Assembly: GCA_012845835.1 (NCBI GenBank)
Contig: JABAKD010000005.1
Location: forward strand, 4,994,655-5,058,654
DNA length: 64,000 nucleotides
Reading direction: 5' to 3'
DNA from: Undaria pinnatifida
Lineage: Eukaryota > Sar > Phaeophyceae > Laminariales > Alariaceae
This document shows positions 51,601-60,600 of this stretch, in pieces. The position numbers were made by a program, and so were the translations under genes. The number at the start of each line of letters is the position of its first letter. Within the stretch, counting starts at the first letter, position 1. The notes under the pieces are model-generated. The model saw only the letters and a list, made by a program, of their open reading frames with translations. It was not told where the DNA came from and searched no databases.

Positions 51601-54600
51601 GCACGCGGGCAAAAAGTATGCAAGCCAGCACACCAGACTGTTTGCAGCCGAAAACGTTGGGAAGCTATAGAAGCGTGAACTGACGGCACATAGGGAGTGA
51701 ATACATGCATAGGGTTGTGAAGGAGGCCGTGCATCGATAGAAGCAAGGTGTTGGTTTATGGCTAGAATTGATGCCGTACGGGGCATTCGCTGACTAATGA
51801 AACCGTCGCGCTAACGTACCCTGGCATACACCATCCTTTTTGCTTATGAAGGAGCCATCTCCCACATTAGGTGTGCGGCAGATTCTAAGATATTTTTCCG
51901 AGCTCCTAGCTTGAGGAAGGAGCTCGGCATCAACATCCCAACCCGAAGCATGACTTCGAAGGCGTTCGTTCGCGCAACCCGACCAAACGTTTCTATGCGC
52001 CACTAAAAATCAAACAGTCGTAATAATATCATACCATTAATAGCGAATATAGTTCCACACCTGAGGAGCTCAACCGCACACAAACATTTAGTTCAACAAC
52101 TGCAACCTCTACTCTGGGATGGCTCGGAGGGAGACCTCCGTTCCTAGGAGACGGTTACCCCGGGAGTAGTGCGCGATCTCTTCGGACGAGGACGACGGGT
52201 GCGACGATTAGAGGTAGCCTTTCTTCTTCGCTGAGAATAACGCTTCGAATGACGGAGCTCCTTAACCTCGAAACAACCGTCGGAATATAATTATTTGTCT
52301 CGGGCAAAATACGATTTTTTTGTTTTGTTTCGCGTACCAAGGCTACGTACGGGTTGGTTCATCGGGCTAAACCATACTTCGAAGTATTTTTCAGTTTTTT
52401 TTTTTTTTTTTTTTCCCGAATCAAGTTTTTGGGCGAGAACAACATCTCCTGAAGCAAGGAAGAACCCAACAAAAAAAAAAAGAAGCGCACGTCTACCGTA
52501 GCATATATCCAAAACCACGGTTAAAACCATGTTTTTTTCGCGGGTCGATCGCTCCTCGGTATGCATACCAGTCGGGTCGGACCAGGTTGACCCGGCCCGA
52601 CCCGAGATATTTTGCGCACTTCCCGACCCGATTCTAAGCCGCCCGGTGAGATTTTCAACCCGACCCGTGAGATTTTCAACACTTCCCGGCCCGACCCGGC
52701 TCGACCCGGGATTTTTTTTAATACCGCCCTGATCTGACCCGCTTGCCGGACCGCTACCCGTAAACAGCCCTGGAATACAAGTCTTTTTACCTTGGCACTC
52801 CGGTTATGAGGTTAAGCCGCTTAGAAAAGCAGGACTCGTGCTACGATAGCGAGGTATTAAGGTATACCGTTTTTTGGCGAAAATTGTTTCTGAATGATGG
52901 GGATTCCTTAGCCTGGGCAAAATCGTCCAAAAAAAAGTTATCGTTGTTTTCGCAAAAACTTGAACCCCCGGAATAATAAGCCTTACCTTTTTAGAAATCC
53001 CACACGGTAGGGGTTGCAGTTGTTGAACTAAAGGTTTCTGACCGGTTGAGCTTCCTTGGGTTGTGGAACGATCGGTTAGCAAAGACAAACAATTTTGCGA
53101 GTAACGTGTGCTTTTTTTGGACGGCTGTGGCGCATACAAAAAAAAAGTTGGTCCGGTTTTGGTTTTTGCGCGAACAAACGAACAAACGACCGAACGAACG
53201 AACGCACAGTGCCTTCCGAGGTCATGCTTCGGGTGAGGTATTGAGCTCCTCGTGTTATTGATAGCAGCTGCTCAGAAATTTCTTGGAATCTGCTGCGCCC
53301 CTAGTAGCGCGGCACGGCTATTTTTTTTGCTAAATGTCTTGTTGCGTGCCTAGGGCAGTGGGTCGGTCTTCGGGTCGTGGCACTTCCGTTTTTCTCGCAC
53401 ACCGGTCGTTGGGTGCGGCATAGAGCTCTAAACCGAGCGAGGGGCCTCTGGAACATCATTGGTTGTCGCCTCTACCGAAGCATGAAAAAAAAAGAGGTTA
53501 CATAATTATTATTATTTTATTTTATTTTTACGTTCCGACATTTTTGGGTTACCGCATTTACAACTGGAAACCCTTTTTTTTCAAAATTACTTGAACTTAG
53601 TGTATGGAGGGAATTTGGGGTTCTGAAGGGATTAAGCAGCCCCGCCGTTTCAGAATTTTCGATCAGCTGAAACTTTTTACCTCTGTCGTAGAACGGCGTC
53701 CTAGTGGGCGGCTTACTCTTAGTGCAGTCCACCGGCCTCCTCACAGCCCCGCCCGTTTTCCTTTTGTGGTTTCACCTGGTCGCCTGGCCTGCCAGGTGTT
53801 TTTGTACGTGGCGGACACCGGGAACCACGCCATTCGCGCCGTCTCAGCCGTGTGCTCGTTCGTGTGCGAGAACGGCGGGACGTGCGAGGGGCCCGACCGC
53901 TGCCTCTGCCGTGATGGCTGGACCGGCCACGACTGTTCGGTGCCGTCGTGCTCGCAGGGGCTGTGCGGTGCTCGACAGGTGAGGAGGCCTGCTTATGAGA
54001 TGGCCGTGTGTCGGGGGGAGGGGGGAAGTTTCAGGCGCAGGCGCTAAAGTATGGGTGCACACAAGTTTTCTTTACGCGCGATGTTCCAACCGATGCCTTT
54101 GGTCCGATGGTTGGATTAGCCACGATTATTTCCTACCATCGTGCACTGAGGGACTGTCCGGTTCTCGACAGGTAGGGGCGCTTGCCATCGGAGGGCGGGG
54201 GGGGGGGGGGGAGGGAGCAGTCGATTTATTCATAGCTGTACCGTTTATCCCACAATGCCGGGACAGAGCACGTCGGGTTTGTATCGACCAGGCAGACATC
54301 GCGACCGCGTGCACCCAAGCGCGAAGCACGCTTAGGTGCTCGGCGAGTCGTCGCATGAAGGGTGAGCTGCACTCAACTTTGGAGACGTTCGTGAGGCGGA
54401 CTTCGCACCTTGTGCGTGCTTTCTTGCATGTAGATAACAGATTCGAAAGAAGTTGTCTATATTCTGGTGTGGCCACTTCCAGAGACAGCAATGGGGATAC
54501 TATGACTGATTCTACGATAGCCTCCCCCAAAACCAGCAGTTTTGTTTAACGAACGTTTCATGGCTGCTCGACGAAAGGAAGGATACTATTGAAAGATAGT

Positions 54601-57600
54601 ATCCACATAATTTCTTGCGTACAAAGGAAGGGGTATCGATCGATGATATGTCGGGGTGTCGAGAGACACCATGTTTCACGAGATACGATCGGGAGCTGGT
54701 TTTGAAACCGTCGATTTCGTGAAAGAAAAGTTGGGGGGACTACCGTAGAAGGACTCCTATGTAATCGAGTCACGGGTGCCTTACCCTGTGCACACTGCTT
54801 GATACCATCCCCATCGCGGGGAGTTAAGGTTCTCCACTCCCGCACAAAACATCTGAAACCGACCACCATCTCAGTTACCCATAAATAATGACGATAAAAA
54901 ACAAACGGTGGCACCCTGGTGGTCTAGCTCACGTAGTGAGAGGCGTGTCGTACAGCGTCGATGCCAACGACACCGACCCCAGAAGTAGTAATCACTGTAA
55001 TTCATGTCCATAGTCTGTAAGACCGTAGAGCCTCGCACCCCTGCAGCGTGGGGCGGAGCACGCCGGGTTTTCACCGACCTGGCAGGCAGATATTGCGTGC
55101 ACCAAGCGCGAAGCGCCGTGGAGATTTTGTCGTGAGGGGGAGGCGGGGGTGGGGGGTGGGGGGGCGGGGGCGGGAGTTTGTATTGCCGTTGCACCTCCAG
55201 CGTTCACCCGCTACATACTCCGCATGCCATCATCTGCTTTGCGGCGAGTTTTAGGTTGAGTGCGGTCTGGTCATCGTCCGGTGGATTGGCCACGACTGCT
55301 CCGTACCATCGTGCACTTTGGGGGACTGTGAAATCCATTCTCTGGCATGGTATAGCCGGTTTGCTACGTAAGGAGGCCTGCCTGAGATGTTCGTGTGTGA
55401 GAAGGGGGGGGGAGAAAGTTTAGATGGTCGTGTGTGAGAGGGGGGGGGAGAAAGTTGTTTTAAATGCGTGTATCAGCTCCGCCAGTCGGGACCCGTTCAA
55501 CGAAAAAGTGCAAGATACGCATGGCATGCGTCCCGTATTCCCATACCGTGGCATGCGTCCCGTATTCTCATACCGTGGGATGCGTCCAGTATTCCCATAC
55601 CGTGGCATGCGTCCCGTATTTCTATACCGTGGCATGAGTCCAGTATTCCCATACCGTGGCATGCGTCCCGTATTCTCATACCGTGGGATGCGTCCCGTAT
55701 TCTCATACCGTGGGATGCGTCCCATATTCCCATGCCGTGGCATGCGTCCCGTATTCCTATACCGTGGCATGAGTCCAGTATTCCCATACCGTGGCATGCG
55801 TCTCGTATTCCCATACCGTGGCATGCGTGCCGTATTCCCATACCGTGGCATGCGCCCCGTATTCCCATACCGTGACATGTGTCCCGTATTCCTATGCCGT
55901 GGCATGCGTCCCGTTTTCCCGTACCGTGGCGTGCGTCCCACGACTAGGAAGAGAGAGGAAAAAAAAAAAGTACGAAGATAACAGATGGGATGAGCGAAAA
56001 CAAAAAACCGAACAAAAAAACACTATGAGGTATTCGGCTTCCTTCCTGCGCCTGAAACGAGCACGACCCATGGATCGCAGCCCCCGTCCAATCCCCCCTT
56101 CCACAGACTGCGGCCATGGACTGTAACGAGTACCCCCCCCTCCCCCCTGCCCCCCCATCCGACCGCAAATGGCCTTCCTCCTCGCACAACACCCACAACC
56201 GACAGATCTGTGTAGGTCCCGAGGAATGCGATTGTATTCCCGGTTACACGGGATCCCCCTCCTGCTTGGACCCCCTCTGTGTCCAAACCTGCGAGCACGG
56301 CGGGTCCTGCGCGGCGCCCGACACCTGCGCCTGCGCCGCAGGGTGGTTCGGACCCAACTGCACAGTTCCCGTGTGCTCACAGACCTGCGGAAACGGCGGC
56401 AATTGCACCGCACCAGGTTCCTGTTCGTGTCCTTCGGACTGGTCGGGGGGGGGGGGGGTTATTGCGGACGGGGTCGCCACGGAAGGGGGCGAGGAAGGGG
56501 ATGACTGTCGCGTACCGGTGTGCGAGGTGGAGTGTCTGAACGGTGGCTGGTGTGTGGCACCGGGGACTTGCGCGTGTCCGCCGCAGTGGAGTGGGCACGA
56601 CTGCGCCATGCCCGTGTGCACGCAGGTGAGAGCGGAAGGCCAAGGAAGGGGCGGGGCGGGGGGTACGATTATGTTAAGAGATGGTGTCCCACGCGCCGTC
56701 ATCGTCATGGATGGTCTCTTGTCTAGGCTTTTGAAAGATTAAGACACGTAACAAGCGACGGTTAAGGTGGATTTTTCGTTTTTTTCCCGAGATTCCTAGT
56801 CTAACCACTTGAGGATGAGTTTTTTTTCTATTTTGGGCTTCTAGAGCGAAAAGTAACTTGTTTTGAGTAGTAAACCGAAAGTTCAACCCGATGTCTTAGG
56901 TACGTGAAAAAAAACGTTCGAACTGCGCTTGTTGTTTCTTTTTTGTTGTTGTGTTCTCGTACCCGGTACGCCAGCATTTTCACTTGCCTTGCCTTGATTG
57001 ATGAGTTGTGACTGTTTTGTCTACTCTGCTTCGCGGTCTGTGACCACACATTTTTTGTATCTCTCTAGGATGAAGAATCAGCACGGACAGTGGGTGCACT
57101 GATGTCATTGGGTGGAAAGAACGGTTCAGTCTGAAGGCGACAACACACACTGCGAGAAACAAGAATGAAAGCCCGACGATTTTGGGCTACTGTAAGGCTA
57201 CTGTAGGAGCCCCGTTATTCGAAAAAAAAAAAAAAAAAAATGCCAAAATGTGGCATGCAAGTGGTCCGGTAGCGGCACCTTCTAACTTTTCTGAGGCACC
57301 TTGCTTGCGGAGAGCTCTCTATAACCTGCAGCACAATTCGACGCGAGTCGACGGGCGGGGGGGAAGGAAGTGCTGAAGCCTTGTCGCGACAAAAATGAAA
57401 AGGCGCGTGCCGTAGCGGGGGAGGTCAGTTTTCCTTGGGGAATTTTCCTGGTAATTTTCCGCCCGGGCGGTCGCAACAGCGACGGCAGGCGCACGTATAG
57501 CACTGGGTACGCTCACCACAGCAGTAACAAAACGCTGCGAGGCGCTGCTGCCGAACTACACTTTGGTGATTCCGCTGCGCGTTACTCGCACCCCGACTGG

Positions 57601-60600
57601 GAGAGAGAGCAGCGTGCAGAGCCTACGTGCTACGCCCCCATACAATACATTCTTCTCGGCTGGCCATTGGCCTTGCCCACCGAAGTCTTAGCGCGTTTCC
57701 CCTCACACCAGCACCCCCCCTTCTCGGAGACCCAGGAGCTCGCTGGCAAAGGCCGACTCCATGCTACCGACGAGGACATTGTCCTCCTCGTCCGTAATCA
57801 AACCCCGGCTCACTACTCCTTACGGCGTGTGGGGCGCGCGGCTTGCCTTTTGGGCGACGAACCAACCCGTATTTACGTACTGCTACTCATGCGCCCTTGG
57901 ATCATGCAACCCTGTCATGCGACTGCTTCCTGCCATCTAGGCACGGCGCGCACGCTTCGCATGCCGAGAAGAGCTTGCTTAGTGACCTACGGGTCTGAGT
58001 TACGTCTGGGGTGGGAGAAGGGGGAATGAAAAGTGCGGTTGTAATTTGCTAGACTGCCAGTAGCACTGCATCCCACAAAGGCGGGCCAAAAATCGAAGGT
58101 ACTGCGTGGATTGACGAAGAGCTTTTTGAACGCACATCAAATTTGCCGTGCGGTAATGTAGTAGTTACATCAGTAGAGTTGAAAAATGCTGGGCTTGGAA
58201 CCGCATTCGTAAAAATTCGCTTTGAAAGATTGCGATTTTTTTCGGATGGAAAAAAGAGCCCCAACTGAAGCGTCCTTGTAATTTCCAACTGATTTCCAAG
58301 GTACGGTACCCCTGCGCCCATTGATGAAACGATTTCGAAAACCAGCGAATTTGTTTGCGAGGGAAAAAAAAACTGGCAGCAGTAGCGCTGTCATTGCTGC
58401 AGCAGTAGCGTTGTCATTGCTAAACTATGGCAGAGTTTTTTACCTCAATTCTCAAATCCAGCAGAGTTACCGCTAACATCACACAGTAGAGGTCCCTCTA
58501 TAGTGCCGGTTGACTAGCTTGCATGTAAAGTCTTTGGGCACATATGGGAATGACCAGTAGTAGCAGTATGCGGTGTAGTGCCACTTGCAGTTGTAGTGCC
58601 GGTAGTTCCGGCAACGTTACACAGCCGTAGAGGTTCCTCTACGATGCCGGTTGAGTAGTGCCGGTTGCCCGCTATAGTGCCTGTGGAATCTCTGGGCACA
58701 TGTGGGAATAACCAGTAGCAGCGTTATGCTGAGTAGTGCCGGTTGCCGTTGTAGTGCCGATAGTTTCGGCAACGTCACACAGTAGACATCCGTCTATAGC
58801 GCCAGTTGAGTAGAGCCGGTTGCCTGCTATAATGCCTGTGAAACCTCTGGGCACAGACGGGGATATCCAGTAGGAGCAGTATGCGGAGTAGTGCCGGTGC
58901 CGCAATAGTGCCGGTAGTCCCCTTTGTAGTGCGCATACCGGCACCATATCGGCAAACCGGCACTACCGTATATATCTGCTTCCCTCCGTCACGAGTGTCG
59001 CTTGAGGTCAAGGCTTCGGCTACGGTGGTATAGAGTTATTCATAGTATCATATATGGTATTATACACAAAACTGCATGGTATTGTATGTTGTATTATACT
59101 CCGTATGTAGTATTACATAATCGTATTATGGCCCCATTTTGAATGCCAAGCATAGGCCACTCGCGCGAGCCTGCCAACACCGTCCCGCGTGCCGTATCTA
59201 CTTGGCATTGCCGCCGACGCGATCAACCAAAACACTCTTGCCATGCTGCTGCTGCTGCTGCAGTCAATGTTGATTCTCCAACCACGGAACACGAACCAAA
59301 ACGCCTGCCTGGTACGTACTTCTCTCTCCCCGAAAAAAAAAGAGTGGTGTGCTATTATTCGTGGTTCGGTTCGGTTCCCGAAACTCTAACACAATCTTCT
59401 CGAGTCATCCATCTACAGTGCGGTAGGTAGGTAGGTAAGGGTTGCAAGTTTCGGGGGCCAAACGATTCTGGCCGCTTGACCTCCTTGACTGAGGAATTCC
59501 CGGGTATTCTGATACCTTCACAAGCATATTATTTTTTTTAGGGCTACTGCTACTGCTACTGCTACTGCTACTGAACACAAAGAAGTGTTGGTCGGATGGC
59601 TCGTTAGGCCCATGGAAGTGCTGGTCGAACTGCTCGTTAGGCCCATAGAAGTGCTGGTTGGATTGCGCGAGTGTATAGAAGTGTTGGTCGGGTTGCTCGT
59701 TAGGTCCATAGAAGCGTCGGTCGGATTGCTCGTTAGGCCCATAGAAGCGCTGGTCGGATTGCGCGAGCGAGCGAACGCTTTCGAGGTCGTGTTTTCGGAA
59801 AAATATTGATTGAGCTCCTCATGGTGGAGGTCAGAAACGTTTTAGAATCTGCTGCACCCCCACCCTCGTCGGATGACTCTCATGATACAGTATACATTAT
59901 ATCCCCCCCTCCCCCCCGCGCTCCCTCTTTTCCAAACCCCGGCCCCCACGCCCTTAAAATCTCCGCCCTCCTCTCACCGGTTATGCGACTTACAGGATAT
60001 ACAGGATAAACTGATGCGTTTCCTTCCATAGCTGTCAAATTGTGTCCCCGTCAAAAACGGGTTGTATAGTTTCCGCGCACTTATTGATTGACATCACCCT
60101 GCTGACCCTGGTACAAGCTACACTTCAGTTCCAAGGGGAGTCGCCGACCTGTATTCTTAATGAGGACACACACCCAGTAATACGCGCGATCGGAGCATCA
60201 CACACAGCTTGTAGATATGAGTTTCGACGAAATCTTCGATCGTACAGCTGGAGTGTATTTATATATATATAGTATATGGTATACTGACCCCACTTTCGCT
60301 GCCAAGTGTAGGCCGCTCACGCGAGAGGGGCTCTCTACACCTCGACCTAAATGATGGACAATATTCATACCAGGCAACTGTTTTTTCTTGGCGCAGCGTA
60401 CCGGACAACGAGTCCATGGCGGCAGGCAGTGCACGGGCATCGCGAACAAAACAAAAACTAGAAAAATCACGACCCAAAATAGTTAAGCTTGTAGACTAAA
60501 TACTTTGGCTAGCTCGTACATCGCTCGAGGCCTACTCGTGACCCCCCCCCCCCCCCCCCCCCCTCCAGCCGCAACCTTGGTCAAGAAAGAAAGAAAGAAA

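Noticed and set aside
55420-55981. Frames of 123-185 codons with a nine-residue repeat
   Set aside because: They follow the 27-bp minisatellite on both strands; there are no splice sites or domain, and the flanking exons join without it.
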